From a virus, in IMG/VR virus record IMGVR_UViG_3300035698_024691, positions 1-24,595 of that record: 24,595 nucleotides of DNA. One strand, written 5' to 3'. Both the position numbers and the translations under genes were made by a program. Of this stretch, positions 9,228 to 16,615 are shown piece after piece (positions within the stretch are counted from its first letter, which is position 1; each line of letters opens with the position of its first letter). The notes under the pieces are model-generated. The model was not told the DNA's origin. It saw only the letters and a list, made by a program, of their open reading frames with translations, and searched no databases.

Positions 9228-9716
9228 ATGGTAGACGTCCTAGAAGTACAAGATATGTTAGCAAATACGTACGAACCTAAAAGAAAATTTAGGTGGCTAT
9301 TAGCTATTGAAGGTATTGACTCATTCCTCTTAAAGAGTGCAGCAAGACCAACTATATCAACAGAAGAATTCACAATTGATTACATCAATGCTACAAGGTA
9401 CCTCGCAGGTAAATATACATTTGGTGAATTGGCCGTAACATTGCATGATGCTATTGCACCATCCGGCGCACAGCAAGTTATGGAATGGATTCGCTTGGCG
9501 CATGAGCATGTGACTCAGCGTGGTGGTTATGCAGATTTTTACAAGCGTGATATTCAATTGAAAATGCTTGATCCTCTTGGAGCCGTCGTGGAACTTTGGG
9601 ATCTCAAAGGCTGCTTTGTTAAAGAAGCAAACTTTGGTGAGCTTTCATATGATAATAACGAATCTGCAGATATTGCATTAACTTTAAGATTCGACTTAGC
9701 GGTACTTCAGTACTAA
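9228..9716 (+). CDS. gp19: Tail tube protein (T4 gp19 family)
   Basis: A 162-aa protein, matching the 163-aa length of T4 gp19. It opens with DVLEVQDMLANTYEPKRKFRW and continues with the family's typical order: a strand around LLAIEGIDSFLLKSAARPTI, the EEFTIDYINATRYLAGKY segment at about residues 45-62, then a long helix (QQVMEWIRLAHEHV). It ends with alternating strands (ADIALTLRFDLAVLQY). It forms the hexameric rings of the inner tube through which DNA passes. The start is set by AAGGAG at 9213-9218. It follows the sheath pair as in T4. The stop is followed 18 nt later by the hairpin of the inserted endonuclease, which may also end part of the tube transcript. Confidence 0.93.
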   Translation: MVDVLEVQDMLANTYEPKRKFRWLLAIEGIDSFLLKSAARPTISTEEFTIDYINATRYLAGKYTFGELAVTLHDAIAPSGAQQVMEWIRLAHEHVTQRGGYADFYKRDIQLKMLDPLGAVVELWDLKGCFVKEANFGELSYDNNESADIALTLRFDLAVLQY

Positions 9717-9730
9717 TTTTTAGATTAGTA

Positions 9731-9759
9731 CTGCCAAAACACCTGTTTATGTGTATAAT
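9731..9759 (+). promoter_or_regulatory. Possible promoter inside the endonuclease leader hairpin
   Basis: A perfect TATAAT lies at 9754-9759. Seventeen bases upstream is CTGCCA (9731-9736), which matches 4 of 6 positions of the sigma70 -35 box. Initiation would be expected near 9765-9767, inside the right arm of the inverted repeat and 7-9 nt before the GTG start of the HNH gene. A transcript made here would lack the left arm and leave the ribosome site free. TATAAT is common by chance in DNA this A+T-rich, so the site is only plausible because of where it lies. Confidence 0.35.
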
Positions 9760-9774
9760 GTAACAGGTGTTTTG
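9735..9774 (+). promoter_or_regulatory. 13-bp leader hairpin masking the endonuclease ribosome site
   Basis: CAAAACACCTGTT (9735-9747) and AACAGGTGTTTTG (9762-9774) are perfect reverse complements around a 14-nt loop. The right arm carries the only Shine-Dalgarno-like bases (AGGTG, 9765-9769) and the G of the GTG start codon (9774-9776) of the HNH gene. Read-through RNA from the tube gene would therefore fold the ribosome site shut. The hairpin could also act as a weak terminator for the tube transcript, since the right arm contains TTTT, but there is no long U-run after it. Confidence 0.65.
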
Positions 9775-10544
9775 TGCTTAAATGTCCCGAGTGTAAAAAA
9801 GAATATGATAATGAAATTTCTTTAAATCATCATTGGGTACGTGGACATAAATTACAATCTAAAGATTTATATAAATTTTTGAATGAAAATTATATAGTTT
9901 GTGCGTGCGGTTGTGGAGAAGAACCAAACTACAAAAGCATAACTAAAGGATTTAAACTATATGTTCATGGACATAATAAAAAACCTCCAATCGTATATGA
10001 TAATGGCATTGAAAAATATTGTCCAAAATGTAAGAAGGTTTTATTATTAAGTAATTTTGGAATAAGAAACGATAAACAAAAATATCAATCTTATTGTAAT
10101 GGTTGTTGTTTGAGATATAGGAATGAGCGAAGTTCTATAATAAATAAAAAATCTTCTGAGTGGTACTACAAGAATAAAAAGAGAGTATTTGCTAGGATGG
10201 CTTATCGTTTTAAAAATGATATTAGTTATCGCATTACACTAAATATGAGAAGATATGTTGGAGATAGAATAAGAAATAACATTATACCAGCTAAAAAATA
10301 TTATAAAACAATGAAACTTCTTGATTGTTCAGTTGAGACATTAAAAGAACATTTGGAGAACAAATTTATAGATGGAATGAGCTGGAAAAATTATGGGCAA
10401 AAAGGTTGGCATATTGATCATATAGTTCCATGTTCAAGTTTTGATTTGAGAGACGTAGAGCAACAAAAGAAATGTTTTCACTATACAAACCTCCAACCTT
10501 TGTGGTGGTATGATAATATAAAAAAGGGCAATAAAATTATATGA
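9774..10544 (+). CDS. Zinc-finger HNH homing endonuclease
   Basis: A 256-aa protein. The only in-frame start near the N-terminal finger is GTG 9774, because a TAA lies in frame at 9756-9758. Domains in order: a C2H2 finger (C4, C7, H20, H25); a CACGCG...GH knuckle (C43, C45, C47, H65, H67); a four-Cys ribbon (C83, C86, C108, C111); a basic linker; and a C-terminal HNH nuclease core with WHIDHIVP (D215, H216), NLQPLW (N239) and DNIKKGN (N248). This is the usual make-up of free-standing phage homing endonucleases, which cut an unoccupied allele so that repair copies the gene across. It sits in the gap between tail tube and gp26-like genes and its stop overlaps an ATG (ATGA, 10541-10544). Expression is probably controlled by the leader hairpin. 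The recognition site is unknown. Confidence 0.92.
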   Translation: MLKCPECKKEYDNEISLNHHWVRGHKLQSKDLYKFLNENYIVCACGCGEEPNYKSITKGFKLYVHGHNKKPPIVYDNGIEKYCPKCKKVLLLSNFGIRNDKQKYQSYCNGCCLRYRNERSSIINKKSSEWYYKNKKRVFARMAYRFKNDISYRITLNMRRYVGDRIRNNIIPAKKYYKTMKLLDCSVETLKEHLENKFIDGMSWKNYGQKGWHIDHIVPCSSFDLRDVEQQKKCFHYTNLQPLWWYDNIKKGNKII

Positions 10545-10704
10545 GAAACATTAAGACAAAATTTATTATTGTTTAGATGCACTAAAGAAAAGTAAACATA
10601 TTGATTTAGATAAAATTTTTATAGAATTAGATTTATTAGTTTTTCATGGAGAAGATGCAGTTACACATTATGAAGATACCATCGAAGGAATAAAAAAGAA
10701 ATAA
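10541..10704 (+). pseudogene. Small frameshifted ORF after the endonuclease
   Basis: ATG 10541 overlaps the endonuclease stop and reads MRNIKTKFIIV before TAG at 10574. A second frame, open from 10555 to TAA 10702-10704, has no start codon but encodes a protein-like stretch with IYYCLDALKKSKHIDLDKIF and ending EDTIEGIKKK. A -1 step at the AAAA run (10558-10561) joins the two into one 55-aa product, so one lost A, a programmed slip or a read error would all explain it. I do not recognise the product. The join is inferred; the start-less open stretch is seen directly. Confidence 0.5.
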
Positions 10705-10893
10705 ATTAGTTTAACAGTTTGTTGAATGTATTTATTGGTGGATCCAATGGATTCATTTCTTTTTCTTTTTCCTTGGGCACGTCATGTGCCCATTTTTTTC
10801 CAAATTTTCATCTTTCCTAGTATTTATTATTGAAGGCTTTAACAAGCTGTAAAAATAGCTTATTTTAATAATAGGCAATATACGAGGAAAAGT
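10705..10893 (+). other. Non-coding spacer before the gp26-like gene
   Basis: No credible gene is seen here. The stretch holds a pyrimidine-rich run (10755-10774), a strong terminator, and a weaker stem AACAAGCT / AGCTTATT (10841-10848 with 10857-10864, one mismatch) that ends 29 nt before the next ATG. GAGGAA at 10884-10889 is the Shine-Dalgarno sequence of the next gene. A promoter restarting transcription after the terminator is expected in 10800-10880, but I see no convincing -35/-10 pair. Confidence 0.5.
10775..10799 (+). terminator. Rho-independent terminator
   Basis: GGGCAC (10775-10780), a 5-nt loop GTCAT, and GTGCCC (10786-10791) form a G+C-rich stem, extended by a T-A pair at 10774 and 10792. 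Seven T residues follow directly (10793-10799). It would end transcripts from the tube/endonuclease side and separate them from the gp26-like/tape measure unit. On the minus strand no T-run follows the stem, so it acts in one direction. Confidence 0.85.
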
Positions 10894-11745
10894 ATGGAAG
10901 AAACCAAAGACGTAACTGAGGCAAAGACACCGGATCAAAGAACGGGAAATCAAGTCTTCAACCCAGCCCAAGGAAATGTATCATTTAAACCTGTTGATGA
11001 TGTGCCGTACGAGACAGTACCACTGCCGTCAAGAGGTTCAATTTATCCTGAAGGAAGTGCACTACATTGCGAAGAAAGAATAGACATTCGGGTCATGACA
11101 GCGAGAGAGGAAGATATTCTTACTTCTCAGGCTTTGATCAAAAGAGGAACAGTTTTAACTGAATTGTTGAGATCATGTATTATGAATCCGAATATTGATG
11201 TTAATGAAATGATAGCTGGAGACAGAAATGCTATTATGGTTGCATTGAGAATTACTGGGTATGGCGCAGATTATCCGGCAGAAATTGAGTGTTCTTCATG
11301 TAGTCATCGTTATGAACATGATTTTGATTTATCAAGGCTTGGAATTAAGAGATTAGAAATTGAGCCTGCTGGATTGGGACAGAATCTTTTTGGATTTAAG
11401 TTGCCGATGAGTGAGACAAATGTTTTATTTAAATTTCTTACAGGACAGGATCAGGAAGAGATAGAGATTATCCAGGACAAGATGAAAAGGCTTGGAAATT
11501 TACGTGACAGCTTTGTAACGACAAAATTGAAGGCTTGCATCATGGAGATTGATGGAGTAGAAGATAAGGCACAAATTTCAAGATTTGTTGATCGTATGAG
11601 AGCTGGAGACTCCAAGGCATTAAGAAGATATATGGATAAGAATGAGCCTGGAATTCTTATGAGACAAGACGCATCTTGCCCCGCATGCGGATATACCGAA
11701 GAGGTGGGTATGCCGCTAGGGCCGCAGTTCTTTTGGCCTGAATAG
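10894..11745 (+). CDS. gp26: Base-plate protein of the T4 gp26 family
   Basis: A 283-aa protein with the features of the T4 base-plate gp26 family: VPLPSRGSIYP with PSRG at residues 45-48, the REEDILTSQALIKRGTVLTE helix, GDRNAIMVALRITGYGADYP, and the C133-x-x-C136 knuckle in IECSSCSHRY. A second Cys pair, C262 and C265 (CPACGY), lies near the C-terminus, so the two pairs may bind one zinc or two. The start is supported by GAGGAA (10884-10889). In T4 this protein belongs to the baseplate hub. Here the gene lies between tube and tape measure genes, where other myophages keep tail assembly chaperones. A hub component or a factor loading the tape measure are both possible. Confidence 0.85.
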   Translation: MEETKDVTEAKTPDQRTGNQVFNPAQGNVSFKPVDDVPYETVPLPSRGSIYPEGSALHCEERIDIRVMTAREEDILTSQALIKRGTVLTELLRSCIMNPNIDVNEMIAGDRNAIMVALRITGYGADYPAEIECSSCSHRYEHDFDLSRLGIKRLEIEPAGLGQNLFGFKLPMSETNVLFKFLTGQDQEEIEIIQDKMKRLGNLRDSFVTTKLKACIMEIDGVEDKAQISRFVDRMRAGDSKALRRYMDKNEPGILMRQDASCPACGYTEEVGMPLGPQFFWPE

Positions 11746-11779
11746 TAAAGACATATATCTAAAACAAATATTTTACTTG

Positions 11780-12148
11780 ATGTATTATGGTGGTTTCACC
11801 TATTCCGAATCAAGATTTTTACCAGTCAATTTGAGAAAGTATTTTCTTAATGAGATTACCAAAGAACTTAAGAGACAGAATGGAAAATCTGCTGAAGATG
11901 ATATGGATAGACCACTTAGTAAAGAGCAAAAAGAGATTATTCGTTATAAGACAATGCAAGTTAATCCCGAGCGGGCTCGACCTGAAAGTTATAACCCAAA
12001 CTATCAATCGGACAAAAAAGCACCAGATAATGATGTTGGAATTAGCGAATCTAGGTCACCGGCACAAAACACTCCCGACATTAGGGCATTGCAGGGAAAA
12101 GAAAGAACCAATATTCCAACAAGACTTTTAAGATATAAAGGTCCATAA
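11780..12148 (+). CDS. Small protein between gp26-like and tape measure genes
   Basis: A 122-aa protein if read from ATG 11780; a TTG three bases earlier is also in frame. No Shine-Dalgarno sequence precedes either. The N-terminus MYYGGFTYSESRFLPVNLRK and the following helix (FLNEITKELKRQ) look folded. From about residue 60 on it is polar, Pro/Asn/Arg-rich and probably disordered. It sits where the second part of a frameshifted tail assembly chaperone (lambda gpGT-like) lies in many phages, and its frame is open back to 11720, across the end of the gp26-like gene. I do not recognise the family for certain. A tape-measure chaperone or a free baseplate protein are the main options. Confidence 0.7.
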   Translation: MYYGGFTYSESRFLPVNLRKYFLNEITKELKRQNGKSAEDDMDRPLSKEQKEIIRYKTMQVNPERARPESYNPNYQSDKKAPDNDVGISESRSPAQNTPDIRALQGKERTNIPTRLLRYKGP

Positions 12149-12200
12149 ATCTTCGTTTTTTTGTCAGTTGTGATATTTAGTTATGGAATGTTTCTATTAA

Positions 12201-15200
12201 ATGGCTGATGTTGACAATATAGGAATCCAACAACAATTAAATAAATTGTTGGAGGATAGGAAAAATACAGTTGCTGACACAACAAAACTGATGCGCCAAC
12301 AAGCATCAGTTGCAAGAGAACTTGTTAATTCTTTATCTGAAGCCACAATTAAAGACGAAACAGCAAGAAAAGCTAATGATTTAAAAACTTCTTTAACTGA
12401 AGCAAGTAAAGAAGCTCGAAACTTTTCCGAACAGAACATAGAACTTAATCAATCGATCCAGGATGGGTTTGATGGATATGATGATGGGTTTGAAAGTTTA
12501 ATTGCACAATATGGAAAGTCAACCAAGAAAGCTTCTGTTTGGGGGTCTGCAACTACAGGTTTTATATCCGGTATTGGTTTTGGATTTAACATTCTTAAGG
12601 AGGGACTGACAAGTATTCTTGGGCTGACAGCAACAGTAGCTCAGGGTATGTTTAGTATTGGCACGGCAATTTTATCAATTCCATTTAAGATCTTTAACGC
12701 ATTTGTTGACGTGGCTAATAGAATGCGCGGCGCGCCGTTGCTTGCCATTGAGTTTGAAGCAACAAGAAAAAGTTTTGGTGATTTTGGTGAAGATCTTTCA
12801 AAGAACGTCATTGGAGGTTATCGAAATTTGCGTGGCGAACTTGCTAAGACGGGACTTTCATCGTTTCGTGTTCTTGGATTTATGTATGAGAGATTGAAGT
12901 TTGTTCGTGAACAATTTGAAGCTTTAGGGCCACTTGCCGAGGAATTTGGAGATGAGATAAGTAGACAATCTGATTACTTTGCTGCATATCAAAAAGGTCT
13001 TGGATTGTCTGGTGAGATGATGAAGAGTCTTGCTCAGACAACGCAAGGATCTGGAAAGACTTTTGATGAAACGTTAAGAACTGCTACCAACTTCACAACA
13101 ACGCTTGGTAAACAATTTGGAATATCCCAGAAGGTTATTGGTTATGATATTGGTGAAATGTCGCAAGATCTCAAGATGTTTGGATCTGTTGGTATTCGTG
13201 AAATGGCTCAATTGTCTGTATATGCCAGAAAATTGGGAGCAGATTTCAAGAGCCTCCTTGGTGTTGTTGATAAGTTTGATAATTTTGAAGATGCTGCCGA
13301 TTCTGCAGCACGTCTTGCTCAGGCGTTTGGAATGAATGTTGATGTTATGGGTATGCTTGCAGAACAAGATCCTGCAGCTCGTGTTGATCAATTAAGAAAA
13401 TCATTTTATCAAACCGGAAAAGACATTACAAAACTAACACGCCAAGAAAGAAATTATCTTGCTGAGACTGCAGGCATTGAAGATCAGGCATTAAATACTG
13501 TATTTGCTCTTGATAAACAGGGAACATCTTATGATGATATTAAAAAATCTGGAGAACTTGCTGAGAAGCAGCAAATTTCTCAAGCAGAAGCCACGAAGAG
13601 ATTATCTGATTCTATTGAAAGAATGATCAAACAGGGCAATAGGCAAGGTGGTTTCTATGATAGATTTGTGATGGGATTTAAACGCGGTATACGTTGGACC
13701 AAAGAGTTCTGGGGAATCATGCGCAACATTCGAAGAAGTCTTTGGGCTGCTGAAATTGCTGGTCGTCGTGTTGGTCGCATGTTTGTGAAAGAGTTTCCAG
13801 GCGTCAAGAAGTTTCTTCAAGGTGTTCGCGAATTCTTTAATCCACATAAATTTAGGATAATGGCGAATGGCGTTGTAAAGGCTTTTGGTAAATTTTTCAA
13901 AGATTTAGGGAACCCAGCAACGGCAGAAAAAGCATTGGGAAATCTTCTTAAATCTTTAAATAAAGTTTTTTTTGGTATGGTTGGATCTCAAGAGTCTGCA
14001 TTGAGTAAAATTATTAGTGGATTTAAAACTGGATTTAAGGCCGTTGGTCAAGTTATTCTTTCTGGAATTAAGATAGCAATTGAATATGTTGGCAAATTTT
14101 TTGAAGCAATGGCCGACTATGCTAGTTCCGACAAGTCATTCATTGATGCAATATCTGGAATTTTTGATGATTCGATGACGGCTGGTGCCGGCATTTTTAA
14201 TGATATTTGGGATATTATCGTTAAGCAGCTTGGACCCGCATCAACTAAGCTTGGTAAGTCTTTTATGAAGTTGTTTGATGTTGTTTGGGGAAAGGTTACT
14301 ACATGGTTCAATTCCATTGATTGGGGTAAGCTTTTTATGGGGGCAGCAAAGAGTAAAGCTGGTCTTGCACTTATTGGTATTTTATTTGGTCCTGCGTTTC
14401 TCAAGGGGGCAATTGGTGCACTAGGCGCTGCTTTAACTTCTTCTTTAGGTGGTGCATTTAAATTAGTAGGTGGAGAATTAGCCAAAATTGCTGGTAACTC
14501 TATTAGTAAATTATTTAAAGGAAAAAACATTTTCAGTAAAGCAGGATCTTCATTAGGAAAATTCGCTGGACCTGCTTTGTTTCTTACTGCTGCGGTGGGA
14601 ATTAGTAAAGGATTGAAAATTTATGAATCCAAGATCGATAAATCTTTTAAAGGAACTGAGCGTAAAATTGGAGCTGCTGCGGCAGGAGTTCTTGATACCT
14701 TTACCTTAGGTCTATTACCACCAGGATTATATGCTTCATTTGGAAATATATCTGCAAAAATATCAAACATGTTTTTCCAAGCGCTAACAAAAGCATTTGG
14801 GAAAAGTTTTTCAACATCATATCAAAATGTATTTGGTGAATGGCTGGATTTTATGGGTTCATTGGGAGATCTAATTGGTGCCATTTTTGATGGCGAAAGC
14901 TCTAAAATTGAAGAAACAGCTAATAAGTTTGGATATAATTTATTGGGATATTTGTGGACAGCAACTAAATTCGTATTTACAGAATTGCCAATAGGTATTG
15001 CAACCTTTATTTGGCGCGCTGCAAAAACAATTATTATTACTTTTGGGAGTGCATTATTAGGTCTTGGAAAAACAGTGGTGACAACATTTAAGGATGCATG
15101 GGCTGGGGCTGAAGGGGCTTTTTCTTGGGATAATGCCAAAAAAATTGGACTAAAAATTGTTGATGGAGTCTTGGCCGGACTAAAAGGTCTTGGCACTGCC

Positions 15201-16370
15201 GTAGTGGACAAATTTGTAGAAGCTAAAGATTGGGTGTTTGATGCACTTGAAGTTAATTCTCCATCAAAAGTTTTTATGAGATTAGGCAAAGGGATCATGG
15301 ATGGATTGAAAGAAGGAGTTGAAAAAGAAGCTCCTTCCAATTGGTTGTCGGACGTATTTAGAAATATGCTTGGAAAGGCAGAAGTTGTCATTGAAGAAAT
15401 GAAAAAATCTGGCAAAATCGTTGAAAAAGAAACTAAAGATATTGCAAATAATGATATTTTTTCATCGATTGAAGAAGCAAATTTGATTTCTCCTTCAAAA
15501 ATAAAAAAGATTGAAAGAAATCTTAAAGAAGCTAAGAAACTTTTCCTTAAAGAGGGTGGAATTCGATATCTCATGGAAGAAATTATGAGTTCATTTGATG
15601 GATTTAAATCAAAAAAGTTTATGAAAGTTGCTGAAAATATTCAGCTTTTAGCTAGTGTTCCTAATGCTCTTTATGAAGTTTCCAAACAAAAAATTAATGG
15701 GAAAAAAGTAATAAGTAATATTGCAGCAACAAAAGTTGGTCTTATAGAATTAGTTAAATTAGGTTTGGTTGCTGGACCTATGATAGCATTAGTGGGACCA
15801 CAGATTAAAATGATTGAAAATGATTTAGGAAGTTTACGAGCTATTCCTGATGTTATTTCAGAAATTTCTGAATCCAATATTAGTGTTGATAAAATAAAAA
15901 ACTTTGGAAAAGGATTTGCGGAATTTGATAAATTGCTTTCTGAGAATAAAATATCATTTTCACCAAAAGCAATTGGTGCATTGTCTGCATTGGTTCCTCA
16001 GTCGATTATGGCTAATATGGGATTGCAAAGCATTAGTAGCATTGTGTCAAGTTTTGATACTTTAACTGATGAAATGTCTGGGTTCACCACAAAGGGTCGC
16101 GCTGCTAATTTGCCAGTTGTCCGTGGTATAAAACAGTTAGTTGCTGCTTCTAATGCTATAAATAAAGAACTGTCTTCTATAGAAAAAATTGATATAAAAA
16201 CTAAAGTTGAAAATCTTGGTAAGGTTCTTGGACTTAAGGGAACAAATAAAATCCAAATAGAACATAAAAACTTCAATGTAAATGTTGGAGTTACTGTTAA
16301 GCTTGATCCAACAGATTTAGCAGAAGCAATTCTCGATACGAAGATGGTTATGAAATCAACATATAAGTAA
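12201..16370 (+). CDS. Tape measure protein
   Basis: A 1389-aa protein, the longest gene here. It begins with a charged coiled-coil region (residues 1-110), then a long hydrophobic Gly/Ala-rich segment (about 114-172). More hydrophobic stretches follow near residues 720-755, 788-805 and 940-965, with helical regions between. NSPSKVFMRLGKGIMDGLKEG from about residue 1020 is the motif often seen near the end of tape measure proteins. The C-terminal 350 residues are again helical. This combination of length, alternating helix and hydrophobic segments, and position is diagnostic. The protein fills the tube lumen, sets tail length and is ejected ahead of DNA. No lysozyme or peptidase motif is visible. 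ATG 12201 has only a weak GGA upstream. Confidence 0.93.
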   Translation: MADVDNIGIQQQLNKLLEDRKNTVADTTKLMRQQASVARELVNSLSEATIKDETARKANDLKTSLTEASKEARNFSEQNIELNQSIQDGFDGYDDGFESLIAQYGKSTKKASVWGSATTGFISGIGFGFNILKEGLTSILGLTATVAQGMFSIGTAILSIPFKIFNAFVDVANRMRGAPLLAIEFEATRKSFGDFGEDLSKNVIGGYRNLRGELAKTGLSSFRVLGFMYERLKFVREQFEALGPLAEEFGDEISRQSDYFAAYQKGLGLSGEMMKSLAQTTQGSGKTFDETLRTATNFTTTLGKQFGISQKVIGYDIGEMSQDLKMFGSVGIREMAQLSVYARKLGADFKSLLGVVDKFDNFEDAADSAARLAQAFGMNVDVMGMLAEQDPAARVDQLRKSFYQTGKDITKLTRQERNYLAETAGIEDQALNTVFALDKQGTSYDDIKKSGELAEKQQISQAEATKRLSDSIERMIKQGNRQGGFYDRFVMGFKRGIRWTKEFWGIMRNIRRSLWAAEIAGRRVGRMFVKEFPGVKKFLQGVREFFNPHKFRIMANGVVKAFGKFFKDLGNPATAEKALGNLLKSLNKVFFGMVGSQESALSKIISGFKTGFKAVGQVILSGIKIAIEYVGKFFEAMADYASSDKSFIDAISGIFDDSMTAGAGIFNDIWDIIVKQLGPASTKLGKSFMKLFDVVWGKVTTWFNSIDWGKLFMGAAKSKAGLALIGILFGPAFLKGAIGALGAALTSSLGGAFKLVGGELAKIAGNSISKLFKGKNIFSKAGSSLGKFAGPALFLTAAVGISKGLKIYESKIDKSFKGTERKIGAAAAGVLDTFTLGLLPPGLYASFGNISAKISNMFFQALTKAFGKSFSTSYQNVFGEWLDFMGSLGDLIGAIFDGESSKIEETANKFGYNLLGYLWTATKFVFTELPIGIATFIWRAAKTIIITFGSALLGLGKTVVTTFKDAWAGAEGAFSWDNAKKIGLKIVDGVLAGLKGLGTAVVDKFVEAKDWVFDALEVNSPSKVFMRLGKGIMDGLKEGVEKEAPSNWLSDVFRNMLGKAEVVIEEMKKSGKIVEKETKDIANNDIFSSIEEANLISPSKIKKIERNLKEAKKLFLKEGGIRYLMEEIMSSFDGFKSKKFMKVAENIQLLASVPNALYEVSKQKINGKKVISNIAATKVGLIELVKLGLVAGPMIALVGPQIKMIENDLGSLRAIPDVISEISESNISVDKIKNFGKGFAEFDKLLSENKISFSPKAIGALSALVPQSIMANMGLQSISSIVSSFDTLTDEMSGFTTKGRAANLPVVRGIKQLVAASNAINKELSSIEKIDIKTKVENLGKVLGLKGTNKIQIEHKNFNVNVGVTVKLDPTDLAEAILDTKMVMKSTYK

Positions 16371-16381
16371 TTGGTGAAATT

Positions 16382-16615
16382 ATGAAATTATTAGACAAAC
16401 TAAAAGAAGATAAACATTATAAAAAAGTCATGGAAACAGTTTCAGAATCTGAACAAGAAGGGATTACTAAAGTTATGGAAGAATTCCTTGGTCCATGGGA
16501 GAAGGAATTACGTGCTCTTGAAGAAAAAATTAAAGAGGATCCAGAATTTGCAAAAACATTGGGACAAGAAGTATCCAAGTTGTATTCGCAGATGATAGAT
16601 ATTACTAAGAAGTAA
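16382..16615 (+). CDS. Small helical protein after the tape measure
   Basis: A 77-aa, highly charged protein (Lys/Glu-rich: KLLDKLKEDKHYKKVMETV, later ELRALEEKIKEDPEFAK) predicted to be almost wholly alpha-helical. It starts 12 nt after the tape measure stop, with GGTGA as a weak ribosome site. Its TAA directly abuts the ATG of the next gene, so translation of the two is probably coupled. The family is unknown to me. Position between tape measure and baseplate genes suggests a small assembly factor. Confidence 0.75.
   Translation: MKLLDKLKEDKHYKKVMETVSESEQEGITKVMEEFLGPWEKELRALEEKIKEDPEFAKTLGQEVSKLYSQMIDITKK

Noticed and set aside
14822-15574. Long minus-strand open frame (250 codons) inside the tape measure gene.
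   Set aside because: It is the complement of a strongly supported gene with biased codon use, has no ribosome site, and its translation is low-complexity Ser/Pro/Leu without motifs.
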